A stretch of 64,000 bases of DNA. Origin: Corallium rubrum (Eukaryota > Cnidaria > Anthozoa > Scleralcyonacea > Coralliidae). The position numbers were made by a program, and so were the translations under genes. Where the stretch lies: contig OZ036012.1 in the NCBI GenBank assembly GCA_964035015.1, forward strand, positions 4,876,785 through 4,940,784, given 5' to 3'. Below the pieces are notes generated by a model. It saw nothing but the letters and a program-made list of their open reading frames with translations, made no database searches and was not told the origin of the DNA. Below, piece after piece: positions 31,859 through 44,051 of this stretch; position 1 is the first letter of the stretch; each line of letters starts with the position of its first letter.

Positions 31859-32977
31859 TCATTTTTTGTTTCTAGCGTAATGGGACTCCAAGCATCGTTT
31901 TTTGGTGCAGAACCACTCTTGTATTTTAACTCGAAACGCTCGAAATCTTAAGACATATACAAGAGGATTTAAAGCGCTGTTGAAGTAACCAAGCATTAAA
32001 AGACTAAGATCTATGTTTTGATTTTTGTTGGCAAAGCAAGACTTTGATTGGATTAAAGAACAAATGTTTGTTATAACACTGGACGTTGTAAATGGTCCCC
32101 ATGTGATAAACAACAGCGAGCCAATCATAGCGTACGATTTCGCCAAGTTCACATTCCGTAAGAACGTCCTGCGTTCATCGCTTCTTTGCGATGGGCTCCG
32201 ATGGGTGTACTCGGAGGCACTCGACAACTTTCGTCGTTTCATCGTATGGTTTTTCATTGCCCTGAACATATGGTAGTAGAAAATGGCCGTGATGCATGAT
32301 GGTAGGATGAAATTGAGCACCGAACTTAATATGGAGTATTCTAGTTCGATATCGAAGTAACAGTAAGGAACGGTCGCCGTCACTCCTACTGACGATCCAG
32401 GGGGGTTCCATCCCATTTTTGGTATCAGCGCAAACAATATGCTGTAAACCCACACCAAGAGAATCGCGCATAAGGCCTTATGCTTGAGCCCGTTTCTGCC
32501 AGTCCTGTACTTCAGCGGTTTTGATATTGCGTACCATCGGTCTATACTTGATGCGCACGTTGTCAGAATGGAGACTGGTACGGTAAATAAGTAAGCAGTT
32601 GTCCACAGTTGGCAAAGTGCTCGCGAGTGACGCCATTTTTTATTGTTTAGCAACTGGTCCACTTCCAGCGTCATAACGAGTGACGCAGTTATGACGTCAG
32701 ACACGGCCAGACTAAGCATGTAGTAACTGGTAGACACGCGAAGCCGCTTGTCAAACAAGAACACCAGGATCACGAGGAGGTTGCCCAGCAACGCGAAAAA
32801 GATAATACCCGCGAGCAGGCCGACGTAGGCAATGATGGTTAGAGTCAGTTTGAATTCCTTCGAACCTGTGCCTGACGAGGTTGTGCTGTGGTTGTAGAAT
32901 GATGTATCGAAGATGCTCGAGTTGATGGTGGAGTTGGAGAGGGTAGAATTGAATGTGATATTGGAAAACTGGTCCAT
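31859..32977 (-). CDS. Class A GPCR, 372 aa, orphan
   Basis: An uninterrupted frame on the minus strand. An in-frame ATG also exists at 33,007, but TTTTATTTGTTTTAAG between the two looks like a splice acceptor, so the ATG at 32,977 (MDQFSNITF) is preferred. The N-terminus carries several N-x-S/T sites. TM1 has ALLGNLLVILVFLF (GN), TM2 LSLAVSDVITA (LxxxD), TM3 ends SSIDRWYAISKPLKY (DRW for DRY), TM4 has the conserved Trp, TM6 ITWGPF and TM7 NSALNPLVYVLR (NPxxY). The aminergic Asp at 3.32 is replaced by Tyr, so it is probably not an amine receptor. The third loop is rich in Arg/Ser with possible kinase sites. Confidence 0.9.
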   Translation of the reverse strand: MDQFSNITFNSTLSNSTINSSIFDTSFYNHSTTSSGTGSKEFKLTLTIIAYVGLLAGIIFFALLGNLLVILVFLFDKRLRVSTSYYMLSLAVSDVITASLVMTLEVDQLLNNKKWRHSRALCQLWTTAYLFTVPVSILTTCASSIDRWYAISKPLKYRTGRNGLKHKALCAILLVWVYSILFALIPKMGWNPPGSSVGVTATVPYCYFDIELEYSILSSVLNFILPSCITAIFYYHMFRAMKNHTMKRRKLSSASEYTHRSPSQRSDERRTFLRNVNLAKSYAMIGSLLFITWGPFTTSSVITNICSLIQSKSCFANKNQNIDLSLLMLGYFNSALNPLVYVLRFRAFRVKIQEWFCTKKRCLESHYARNKK

Positions 32978-33106
32978 AGTTTCCTTAAAACAAATAAAAA
33001 AACACATTTATTAATAATTTACTAGCCTAGAACCCGGCGAACGTCCAGGGTAAGTTTTTTGAGAGGAAATAATCAAATTGCTTTAATTCTTTTCCGTCTA
33101 TGCATA

Positions 33107-33265
33107 TAGACACTTCCTGAATTTGCTTCAGTTGCCTATGAAACAATGGCACGAACTCGAGGTTGGCAATGAAATCGTAATGCATTCACTATTATCCTTC
33201 ATATTCAACCTCGATTTTAAGCCATTGTTCGCGCCCATTGAAGCAAATTCGGGAAGTGTTTATTG
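33107..33265. mobile_element. Small MITE upstream of the GPCR
   Basis: CACTTCCTGAATTTGCTTCA...CTCGAGGTTG and its inverted counterpart flank a 40-base centre, within 150 bases of the receptor start. Confidence 0.6.
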
Positions 33266-33454
33266 TCCCTATCATGAGTATATACAATAGTCTGACGTTA
33301 TGTTATAGCTGATTAAGTGCACATAATTATCACTTAACTGTTTCAACTTAATCTGGCGTCAGATAGAGTACTGGTCTTAAGAGAAGAGAAGAGATCGATA
33401 TGCTTGCTTGGATATGAGAATTTAGTGTTAATGTTCTTTGAGCCATTTTAATAT

Positions 33455-33545
33455 TCAGAAAAATTTCCGAGTTCGGACTCGAACCACTGATCTCTAAATA
33501 AACTGGATAGGCCATTCCCTATGGCCAGCAGTCAAACATTTAGTG
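33455..33545 (-). repeat. tRNA-derived SINE fragment
   Basis: Minus strand shows GTGGTTCGAGTCCGAACTC, a box B with T-arm, preceded by tRNA-like spacing but without a good box A. Confidence 0.4.
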
Positions 33546-34249
33546 CCAGTCGCCGCCATCTTACGTAGTGGAACATATGACGCATTGCGGCCTTAGAACT
33601 TGTTCCCAATCCCAAAGTTGACTGGCAAAAGCGATCTTGTCGTCAGCACAGTCGGATTATCCGGGGGGGAATAAATAAGTACTCTGTGCCGGGGGAGTTG
33701 GAAAAGCCGTATAGCAAAGAACAGATGCCGGTTCGTTTACTTTTCACTGTTTAACAACAAATACAGTCAAAAGATGGCAAGTACACAACACGAAATATCG
33801 TTAAGGCATTGAGATTACTATAAAGAACTTGAAACTGAATTCTTCGTAGATTTTATAGTCTGTTTTTCAGTTTATATTATCGTGAAGTTTCTTCGTTGTC
33901 GGCACTGAAGAAAAACAACGAAATTTAAAGGTATTACAGCTCAGTAATAGAAACAAATACAAGAAATTAGCGTCTTAAACCTTATTGAGTACTTCTTGTG
34001 TCATTACATTCGTTTAAATTTTCTTAAAATAACTCTTTTTTGTCTGTTTTCAATCTACGAAAGCTTATGAACTTTAGTGACAGCCATCTTTACGTCATCA
34101 TACAACTGACACGCAAAATCCGGCCTAATAATGCCCCACCCAGTTTTATTGAAGTGTGACTTGAACCCACAACCTTCCAATCGTAGCAATAGACGAACCA
34201 GGCGGAAAGCGTAATCTTGTCAGGAATATTAAAGCCCAGCATATAATTT

Positions 34250-34860
34250 TAAAAAGCCCCATATTGAAAGAGACATGAGTTATTTCAAATTTTTTATTAA
34301 AACTAACGTTTCGTTGCTAATCCTGCAACATCTTCAGAGTGAATAATTATTTACAAGGTTATCTCGACTTATATGCTAATATATTTACAATAACAGGAAA
34401 TGAGTAACTGAGAGAGGGGTAGAAGTGACAGTTAATAAATTACAGTGTGAAGTAACAGGTATGATAGATTGTTTTCAGTTATGTGTCAAGACAAGTATAG
34501 ATAAATATAAAGAAAAACGTGTGTATAAATCAAAATAAGTTTAAAGGAAGAGAACTGGTTTTAGCGTTGAGTGAAGGATTTAACTTATAAATAAGCAGAC
34601 TTTCCCTATAAGAAGGAGTTCAAAATTGGAAGAAGAAGAGCTTAGAATAGAAAAATCTGTTAAAGAAACAGGGTGGCCAGTTTTTTTGTGGTGTGCTAAA
34701 ACTCCAGACCAGGAACTCAAAGAAAGAGGCTTTCCCGTGTAAGCCGAAACTCCCGTGAGTCTCGCTTCGCATCTCAGAAATTTTTCTGAGTAAACTTTTT
34801 GGCTTGAAGAAGATAATTGAAGAAGTGAAATTTGTGGTTTGAAGACCATTTTCACTCAGT
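34250..34860 (-). pseudogene. Penelope-like retroelement 3' part (GIY-YIG remnant)
   Basis: The frame at 34,580-34,855 (minus) ends LAHHKKTGHPVSLTDFSIL and then FELLLIGKVCLFIS. This His..Thr-Gly-His..F-x-I-L..E-x-L-L pattern is characteristic of the C-terminal half of the GIY-YIG endonuclease at the end of Penelope-like reverse transcriptases. The reverse transcriptase part is missing and the active-site half is not readable, so the copy is dead. About 240 bases downstream the minus strand carries CTGAAGATGTTGCAGGATTA then GCAACGAAACG (34,309-34,337), a hammerhead-like hairpin, followed by an AATAAA. Confidence 0.6.
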
Positions 34861-35791
34861 AATATGGTCTGGCGTTAGGTAGACTCGTAAAGTAATAATT
34901 TTTCAACTTGCTATTAACCTTTTCTTTGTCGCTGGATTCTCATAATATGACGAGTAAAATAGTCTGGCGTCAGGCAACGTAAAATACATAGACTTAAAAC
35001 TACTATGCCGCCTGGAGAGAATAAATCTAATTATTGAAATGAACTTGTTTCCCGTTGTAGTTGTCTGGAATATTTTAGCAATATTTTTCTCAGCAGGTTA
35101 CCGTATTTCAATCGTAGAAAATTGAAATGGAATGTGAATGGAAATTCTTAAAGAGATAGCTTAACAAATGACAAGTGTAAGAAGTGCTTCATTCATCGTT
35201 GTTGAATTCATGTACTTAAAAAAAATAGAGTTTAATTATTACAAAGTTGCATTAGAGCTATACAAAGGACGATCTTAAACGCGTGGTAGACATTAAAAGA
35301 GTTGCTTTATCTTTTATCTTTTTGTGCATCTTAAACTAAACTAAATTAAAGTTTATTTCCGTTGAATCTTAAAATACTCGTTGTAATCTCGCAATCTTGA
35401 GCAATTTGTCGTTTTATCAGAAATCTCCAGATGCTGCTGTATTGTAACTTTAATAGACAAATTATTCGAAATGGCCAGTAAAAAAAATGCGCGCAAATAT
35501 CACTCCTCGATTTTTCCCGCTGTAATAATGGATAGCAGAAGAATGCGTATCATTCATGTTTGGATTTCCTGTGCAAGGATATACTACTTCCGTGAACACA
35601 CAAAACACTGATGGCGCCGTGTGCTTAAGCGTGCTGCCAGCCGAAGTTAACACTTTGAAGCCTGAAGATGAGTCTTTAGTATTTTATTCCGGCTAACGCT
35701 AGGCCTAAGTCAGGTTATAGATGAGGTTACGAAAAACCAAAACGCTTAATAGCATGAAAGATAAATCCTTTCACTTCTCTTAAGACCCTAT

Positions 35792-36175
35792 ATGGCGTGT
35801 GCTGTTAGGGCGCTGCCGCTCACCAAAAGTTAAGCCCGGTTCGACGGGGTTAGTACTTGGATGGGTGACCATCTGGGAATAACCCCGTTCTCGAGCTTGG
35901 AACTCATGTGAGTAGAGTTTAGTTGGTCTCTCCTGTGCTTCGAGGGTTTTTCGTCTGGTTCTCCGGTTTTCCTCCCTCCATAAAATCAACACCTAGGTCT
36001 GTGATTCGTGGTCTGACTTTTGTGTCATAAATGTGTCGTAGGGCGGCTGCTTCGAGCGCCTTTAATATGCCTTCGAGTCGGCCACGTGAAATGTAGTAAT
36101 GTAAATTGCTCTTGAAAAGCCCCTTGTGGGAAGAAGTAATTAAAATCTGTAATCTGTAAAAATCTGTAATCTGTA
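35792..36175 (+). mobile_element. 5S rRNA-derived SINE, copy 4
   Basis: Full-length plus-strand copy with GTTAAGCCCGGTTCGACGGG, box C GGATGGGTGACC and a 3' tail of repeated AATCTGTA. Confidence 0.85.
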
Positions 36176-36179
36176 ATGA

Positions 36180-38240
36180 ATACCAAATCTTTATTACCCG
36201 AAAATATTTTGTGTAAAGGCATAGCACAAATTAAAGAAAACACTAGGAGAGAACGCAACAACTTCACTCAGATGAGTTGCAAATTCAGGCCCTACGCTTT
36301 AGTTATTTTCTTATGAAGAAATCCTAATATGACTCACCGATTTTCAGAATTTGATTGTAACCTGATCTAGCAACGCAAACACCACTGACATGCAGTGCCC
36401 ACTGATGTTTATATACTAAAGTAAAACAGTGTCAATATTCAAGTATCCATTTATCTACACGTATCGGCATATTATAACAAAGTAAATAGTCAGTTTTTAG
36501 AACTTAATATGTTCTAGAATTCTTTAATATGTAGAATACTTAGAATACTTTAAACTTTTATATGTTATAGAACATATTTTTAGAACTTTAATATGTATAT
36601 ATCCTTTCACCACTGTCAACTTTTATTTTTTATCTTCATTTACTTGAAGCAATTCAGCTGACATGTCAGTCTAACCTGTTTTGTCAACTTGGTGACATTT
36701 CCAGTTACTAAGCGATGACATCATCCTTGTGATTATTGTATATATATAGGACTCAGTAAGCTTGTAAATTATTGGTTTGATAATGACTTTGAAATAGAGT
36801 CGAAATATTACCTCTCATTTTGTCTTATCTTGTTTTTAACTTGAATATCAAGTCACAAGATGGCGATTTTCGGATTATGTTTTATTCTTTAGTCATGTAG
36901 ATACAAATCCAAAATATAAATGTACTGCCGAAAAACTGGCCTACAAGCGGAATCTCTAGCTTTGTCAGAGAAAGAGGGATCTTCGGTTGCATCAAGCTTT
37001 ATAATTTTGATTTGTGATAAATAGTTGCATTATTATCTGACTAAAAATTTTAATTTTAAGCTATATCGGCTGTGAGTCTAATATTTCATGCATGTTGTAG
37101 TACCGCTAATGTATTTCTCCATGCAGTGTTTGTTGGTTTATCATAATTATTTTTCATTTACCGCCATCATCTTACTGTATTTTATTTATATATTTATAAT
37201 GCAAAAAAGATTTTAGTTATAGCAAAGTGGAAAGGTGGGAAACCGCCGAGATTTTTAGCAACTATATAATGACGTTTTGAACAAAACATTTTATCAAAGT
37301 GAAATTATAGGACTCCGCTTGAAACGTCGGTGTTTCGTTTCTAGAAGTTTCGGCGGTTTACTATCTCTTCGCTTTGCTATATTTATAGTACGGAATTTTT
37401 GCTACGCGGCGCTTGCAGTTTAACAATATTTCACAACTATTAATTAACAGCCGTTATTTTGAGATCAGTAGTATATGCAGCACCTTAAGAAACTCGTACA
37501 TCGCAATGTAGTTAGACTAACAGCTCAAAATGAAAGACTTTGTTGTCTCGGTTGGACCATAGCTATTGGTTGTATAGAAACCTCGAGGAGATAAAGGATT
37601 CTTTATAGTTTAAGTCTAATTATTGCAGCTCTCCGATGCATTACAATATAATGCACTGTGTACTTTATTATACATACTCAATCTATATTACCGTTGAAGA
37701 TATCTCGCTTGTTTTATCGTGCTCGTATTATATCGGAATTGTTTCTACCTCAACATCAATTCAAAAACATTATAGATTTTCTTACCTTTAGTTATAGTTT
37801 AGCAGAGATATTGAACAGCTCACAAGATAAGCAGCAATAAGACAGACAGTGCATGGTCTGAAAGTATATGATCTTAAGTAGTTTGCATGCTATTAGCAGC
37901 TTCTCTCTAAGTATTGGCTTACACGTCTCATCTTTATCACCTTATCAGTCGTCTACATCTCACGTTGGAGGCATAATTAAGATGTACTCATCGGCAGAAA
38001 AATTAGAATTTTATGAAGAGCTTGTTTACACGAATTAAGTAAGTCGTTACAAAGTCACTTCTAGTTCTAACTAAGCGAAACAAGGTTTCATTGTTGGAAA
38101 CCAAACAGCTTGTCTTATTATAAGAAAAATCTTAGCAGTTCGGCGGGCCTACTGTCAATAACTAGTAGGATATCATTAAAACTGGCATCAGAATATTTCG
38201 GCTATAAACACCTGTCGCAAACCATGCATGAAAATTACAT
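36180..38240. other. No gene seen; one hairpin-motif fragment
   Basis: AT-rich DNA. The only recognised piece is at 36,760-36,835, which matches the right side of the 25,934-26,040 repeat. Confidence 0.4.
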
Positions 38241-38241
38241 A

Positions 38242-38778
38242 GACTTTATTCCAAAATGGCCGCCGAATTAAAATTCTTTTATATACATTTATAAAATAAG
38301 GTGCCCTCTACGCACGCTCTGATTGGCTGGGCTCCGTGCATTTATAAGAGAACATAGATCATGAATGACGTAGAATGGCGTCAGCTGGCCGGAAAAGCCC
38401 GCCAAATTCCTAAACTACCTCACTTTTAGTTTGATTTTCTTCTTCTTATTTTATAAAACAAATAACACATACCGCTCCTGTGCATATGTACTCTTATAAA
38501 GGTACATTTGACGTCATTTGAACACGAAAGAAGTGTAAAGGCACTCGGCGATCGCCTCGTACTACTCAACTTCTTTCGTGTTCAAATGACGTCAAACGTG
38601 CCTTTATAAGAGTACATATGCACGGAGCTTTATGTTTTATTTGTTAAATAAATTATCCCTTATGAACTCGTTTTCATGTGGGAAATTCAAAAGAATTTTT
38701 GCTTTAAAACGAGGTCATAAGGACTAATTTATATGCACATAAAAGAATTCTAATTCGGCGGCCATTTTTGAATAAGGT
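38242..38778. mobile_element. MITE with ATGGCCGCC ends and inner hairpin
   Basis: Termini ATTCCAAAATGGCCGCCGAA and complement of CGGCGGCCATTTTTGAATAA. Inside, 38,500-38,632 is a long palindrome in which both arms contain TTTGACGTCATTTGAACACG or its complement. Confidence 0.7.
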
Positions 38779-38945
38779 CTATTTCTAACTAAACCTTTTG
38801 AACTTATATTTTTTTCTGAAAGGGTTATCATCTAACTTAGCAAAAGTAAAGAAAAACATGAATTTCGCGGTAAAGGAAAGAATTTATTAGCGAAGCCTTC
38901 TTAGGTCCTCTTGAAGCATGACCGCGTTTCTAGGAGAATGGGTAC

Positions 38946-39392
38946 TCCATTGTCTTTGACGTCATACCGGTAAAACCCACCAATCAACAACACCGCTGCC
39001 ACACGTTTTGCGCATGTGCGACGTCCGAGCCCGGCCTCAGAAAAAGAGCGGGAAAACACTGAAATATTTGGACTGGTCCGAGAGTCCGACACAAAAGTTA
39101 AAATTATAAGCATACTACCAAAAAGATAAGGTAGGTAATTTGTGCATGGCTTCCTTGTCAATATTGTAACATATTCTGAATTTACCCCTTCGTAATTTTC
39201 TTTACCCTTTTTTTTAAACACAAATGAATAGTCGAGTCTTACTTAGTCTTCACTGTCTGGTTGTTGCCACGGCTAGTTCCCACTTCTCTGGCAATGTTTA
39301 CTCAGCGAATTCACGCATGCACAAACGTTTGGCAGCGGTGTTCCAATTACCTTGTTCTTTGTTACCGGTATGACATCACAAAGTACTAGTAC
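38946..39392. mobile_element. MITE with ~75-bp inverted ends
   Basis: GACGTCATACCGGTAA...AACACCGCTGCCA at the left pairs with TGGCAGCGGTGTT...TTACCGGTATGACATC at the right. The minus ORF 38,901-39,221 overlaps the left arm and is not regarded as a gene. Confidence 0.6.
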
Positions 39393-39663
39393 CAGTCTTT
39401 ATTTTGACGCGGTCGTCCACACGACTTCAGCAAAAGGAGCAAAAACTCAAACTTAGACTGTTCATAAAAGTGGAACAGAGTGACTGGTTTCAATTATTCA
39501 GTCTTTTCTCAGGATTTAGATTGGACTTTTCCGACTTTTATATCTTTTCGATGTATAGTTGCCCTTTAAGAGGAGCGAGTTGACAACATTTGTAGTTGTA
39601 ATTTGCAACAGTCGATATCAAAATGTCTACGTAACTACGCCGTTGTGTTCTTACACGATTCTC

Positions 39664-40276
39664 ATGGCGAGAAATAATGGTCACGCATGCGCGTAATGCA
39701 TGCCCACTTACAAAAATTTTGACTAGAAAAGTTCTGCAAGATTAATAGGACTTACATAGAGGATGAGTGAAATAATCGTCGTAGCAGTGTCAATTTTTAA
39801 ATTATTTCAAATGTTTCCATCTGAATCGTATAGTGCAACACATCTGCGATATAAATATCATGAGCGATATGCCACAGATATTAAATCCGTTGCGGTTTTT
39901 GATATACTATTTTGAGCACAAGTCTAACATAAGCCAATATGGCGAATACGCAAATTGTACCAACCTTGCTGCTCACGTTATTGAAAATCAAACAGAGGTA
40001 TACTATTTCCGTACAAGTTTCGATCTGATTCGGCTACTATAAAGATCCGTCTTTTCGATGATATTCTTCATTTCTAGCCTGTATTTGTCGTTGTTGCGGT
40101 TTTCAATCTCAAAGCTTCAGTATTTTCTGATCATCGAATGAAGATTTCATCCAACATTGCATAAATTAGTTGTTCTCTTTTCTTCTGAACCGCGGAACTG
40201 TGACGACCGCACGACATAGGTACTAGTTTAATAGGGCTTTAACTCCGCCTCTCTATGTCCACCATTTCTCGCCATG
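39664..40276. mobile_element. 613-bp MITE, complete copy
   Basis: Ends CATGGCGAGAAATAATGG and CCATTTCTCGCCATG are inverted repeats. The interior is shared, almost unchanged, with 26,706-27,288. Small ORFs inside are not conserved between copies. Confidence 0.75.
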
Positions 40277-40859
40277 GGTTGTTTAGTTGTTTTGTTTACT
40301 GTATATGACGCGCGTGAGCCAACATGGTGTTGGTATTTGGTGTGATGAAGGCCTAGGACAACAGGTCGAAAGCTCAGCAATAACTAATAGAAACGTGATG
40401 TTTCCACAAAGTCTCGTTTCTGCTAGTATAAAGTCTGTTTACTACTGGTCGAGCTAAGAATGTAAACGATATGACTTCTTGGTCACTCAATTGAGAATTC
40501 AGGTGTTCTTAACCCCCACAGCGTTACTCATCACGTTAGTCCCACTGTCGTATAATATGATGTATTTTCAAATATGTCGGACATGTTAGGCCATCACAGA
40601 CGGCCATAAATCATTCTTTTATAAACTAGTTTTAATTTAAATACTCAGTCCACCCAAAACTTGTATCTACATTTTAATTTAATGCGAAGCAATTTACAGG
40701 AAATTTGATCTTTGATCATAGGCAGAGATGTCCTGTAGACCACACAAAGTGATCTGTAGTTGAGACCGAGTGTCCGTTTCAAGAGCAGGACAGGAGTGTT
40801 TGTATTAGTGGGGCCCTGTTAAGGCGGTTTAGTATAGGCTGTCGCATGTTTAAAACTGA

Positions 40860-41105
40860 ATTCAAAGGAAGCATGTGTGTGTTCCTTCCACAACATCAAA
40901 CATGTAGAATTTGAAGTGATTTTGTTTGATAATAGCAAAAATACATAACCTTCTTCGATAAGTCATTATGCACATGTACGTCACATTTACATATCAAACA
41001 AACTGAAATATCTCAACAACGAAGCAAGGAAACCAAAAACTGCAAAAATGTTACGTTGTCATTTTAAATGTTCTTTCAAAGTAGACAAACCTTTTTCATG
41101 TCATA
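40860..41105. mobile_element. Decayed half of the long-armed MITE family
   Basis: TTTGATAATAGC, ATCAAACAAACTGAAATATC and TTCTTTCAAAGTAGACAAAC follow the order of the right halves of the elements at 9,891 and 49,615. Confidence 0.4.
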
Positions 41106-41341
41106 TTTGGACTAAGCAATCGCCTTTTGAATTGAGCCGGTTACTTTGGATAGACCACAATGCATTGCGAATCCAAGATGGCGGTGCTATTTATACTACT
41201 ATTGCCATGGTGACAATAATTTGCACTGGAATGTATAGTATTTCTTTTAACTTTAAATGTCAAGTTTTTACCTTGATGTATTTCAAATTGTGTTTTGAGC
41301 TCATGAACCATGTTCATTTTTTTATTTGCTTGTCAAATTAG

Positions 41342-41436
41342 AGCGTCAGCCATTATGGATTACATCATAGTTTATAACTACTATGACAACGACTACATCA
41401 GGGTTATATCGTCAGTTGAATTGCCAGTGGAGTTAC
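41342..41436 (+). CDS. First coding exon of a 57-aa protein
   Basis: The acceptor TTTGCTTGTCAAATTAG precedes 13 untranslated bases and an ATG at 41,355. The 27 codons read MDYIIVYNYYDNDYIRVISS and VELPVEL, then donor C before GTATGT, phase 1. It joins in phase to 45,444-45,535. A CCAAGATGGCGG motif near 41,170 may mark the promoter. Function unknown; acidic/aromatic composition. Confidence 0.55.
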
Positions 41437-41467
41437 GTATGTACATTTATTTAATTATTTTCCAACG

Positions 41468-41741
41468 TTGGTCATTGGTCGTGCAACTTGTCTCACAATG
41501 ATCTTGGTCATTGCACAGCATGTTACACACTGCAATGGTTCGTGCAACTTGTCTCACAATGATCTTCATCATTGCACAGCATGTTACACTCTGCAATGGT
41601 TTGTGCAACTTGTCTCACAATGATCTTCATCATTGCACAGCATGTTACACTCTGCAATGGTTTGTGCAACTTGTCTCACAATGATCTTGATCATTGCACA
41701 GCATGTTACACTCTGCAATGGTTCGTGCAACTTGTCTTACA
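41468..41741. repeat. 61-bp tandem repeat, ~4.5 copies
   Basis: The unit contains CAATGATCTTGATCATTG (itself palindromic in one copy) and GTGCAACTTGTCTCA. It begins about 30 bases after the donor of the preceding exon. Confidence 0.85.
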
Positions 41742-41769
41742 TCAATTACGTCAACAACAAGATGCATGA

Positions 41770-42745
41770 CAAATTACACCGTGTGTAACAGAACTTTAAA
41801 GCGCCGATTCATTTCAACACAAGATAAAGAGCTTGGCAAGATGTTAGAAACGTGATATTTTGGAAAGGAAATAATTATATGAAACGCGACATCTTAATAG
41901 GTTCTGATAATTTTTTATCACTAGAGATCTTGTTTCTCAAATCGTGAAAACACATCTCATCCGCTTTAAGGATTTTAGTCGTTCTGGTTTAAGAAACTAT
42001 TGTTGAATTCTAAAAAACTCTTTATGTTGTCACATTGTTATGATTTCAGTGGCGTTTGCATTGCTTTTGTGTTCTATTTGACAAATAATTGTGACTTCGA
42101 TGTAGCAGTTATGATAACACCATATGTTTAACGTAAGATATCACAATATTCAGCCACGTCTCAAAGCATTAACCAACCATAAACACATTCAGAATTTTTA
42201 TTAGAAATATCAATCCATCCTTTCTGTTGCTCTATGCCATTCAAAAATAACTTTCACTAAATCACATTTAGTTATACATAAGTTTTAAAGCATATATTCT
42301 TTGAATTATAAACCGAAAAGTCCTTTTTTTATTGTAAACAGCAAATTTATTTTTTTATGGCTAATACTGTTGAACGTTATTCTTATCGTTTCTAAGATGC
42401 ATAAACAATTAGTAAGAACGGAAGACATTGACTTTTGGGATCAAAACGTAATTATCAAAATGTGATTATCAACTACGAACATTCAGCGATAAACCTTGGG
42501 AAACCGCTTCATGAATTAAGTCTTTTCTGCCTCAGGCTACCTAGCGGCTTTTTAGATTATTCTGGCTAACCCCAGCCACGACCAAGCCATTTTATTGTTG
42601 TTAACATAACTGTTTTTATTCTGGCTAATGTTATATCTGCATGCAAGAGTGACCAGATAATTTTTTTTAGCCAACACCAGACCTTTTTACTGTAGCTAAC
42701 GCGCAACCTATTCAAATTTGCATGTTAATTAAGATAGTTAAAATG
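41770..42745. other. No feature seen (intron)
   Basis: AT-rich with no recognisable repeat or exon. Confidence 0.4.
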
Positions 42746-42749
42746 TCTA

Positions 42750-42990
42750 TGTGATTACACGAGGAAGAGTGTTTCATCAGGATATTCAAACACCGAGAAA
42801 ACCGCGTGGCGAAACCGAGGTTTTTGAATAAACTATGAGGTGTTTGGATATCCTGATGAAACACTCTTCCGTTTGATATATCATCTCAAACCAATCAGTT
42901 TTTTAGGAGAAAATTGAGATAAAAATTTGCTTAATTTAGGTAATTTCTTCCTGCAATATCCAAACGACTGACACTAGCCTAATGAGTTTG
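42750..42990. mobile_element. ACACGAGG-type repeat, copy 2 (palindromic)
   Basis: GAGTGTTTCATCAGGATATTC occurs at 42,768 and inverted at 42,843-42,869 around a GC-richer centre. The 3' part matches 48,900-48,990. Confidence 0.6.
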
Positions 42991-43056
42991 TGATGTTGCT
43001 TAGTTAGCTAGGCTAGAAATAATATGTACCTTTTGATACTTTTTGACTTCGTATAA

Positions 43057-43490
43057 TAATAATAATTTGTCTCTATATTGCGCAATTTCATGTGATGTTC
43101 AATGCGCGTAACAATGAATAAAATTTTAAAAAAAGAGAAAAAGCTGAAATAATACATAGTAAAGTTATAAAAATATAAATGTATGATGTAGAGAATATAA
43201 AATGTATATAAAATGAATAATTGGACTTAGGTTAGAGTCAACTAAAAGCCATAGTATAAAGGTAAGTCTTAAGTTTAAAATTAGAAAGGTCATCTATGTT
43301 ACGGATATCAGCGGGAAGATTGTTCCATAATTGTGGAGCAGCAAACATGAATGAACGGTCAGCAAGAGTTTTCTTTGATCTAATGCGAGGAAAGGAAAAA
43401 AGGATGCCATTATTGGAACTACGAAGGTTAATTGTAGCGGCCAGGCAAAGTGATTGATAAATATCTTTGGCTACTACTTTATACATCGGA
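43057..43490 (-). pseudogene. LINE 3' end (reverse transcriptase C-terminus)
   Basis: The minus frame 43,238-43,486 ends ADRSFMFAAPQLWNNLPADI followed by RNIDDLSNFKLKTYLY, the well-known C-terminal segment of CR1/L2/Jockey-type LINE polymerases (…S-F-x-x-A-A-P-x-L-W-N-x-L-P…). Downstream lie about 180 bases of 3' untranslated DNA with GCGCATTGAACATCACATGA and a terminal ATT-type tail at 43,057-43,070. It is 5' truncated, as is usual for LINEs. Confidence 0.8.
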
Positions 43491-43915
43491 CAAAGATTGA
43501 ATACCCCATGGTCTTTGAGTCATTTATATACGACTGAGATTAGTATCATTTTTATTAGGATTAAATTTATGATTAGAGTTAGTGGTTTCGTTGTGTTACT
43601 TAAAACTTTAGATGTTAAACGTTAGATCTTAATAAATGCTGTAAATAATTCTTCTCCTTCGAGTTTTATACTGGGTTCTAATATTTATCAGAAGATTACG
43701 CTTTCCGCGTCTGGTGAATCTATTGCTTATATTGATTTGCGCTGCAGACGTCAGTATCCAGTGAAGTGCGTGCAAAGATATCTGTATATCTCCATATCTT
43801 ATCGATATAACAGTACCGAAAGCGACGGTTACGTTAATCGACGTAATATTCAACACTTTACTTGATTAACTCTTTATCTACCTATCCTTCGGTTTCGAAC
43901 CAGAAAGATTTTAGT

Positions 43916-43948
<33 letters not shown>

Positions 43949-44051
43949 TGACAAGGGAAGAGCTCCCAGTTTATAGTGGAGGAATTAAGGATGGTTCAAT
44001 TAAAATCTCCTTATCCCTTTGCTTTCCGTATGGTTCGAAAACGAACCTACA

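Noticed and set aside
38901..39221. 106-residue minus-strand frame
   Set aside because: Half of it lies in the inverted arm of a MITE.
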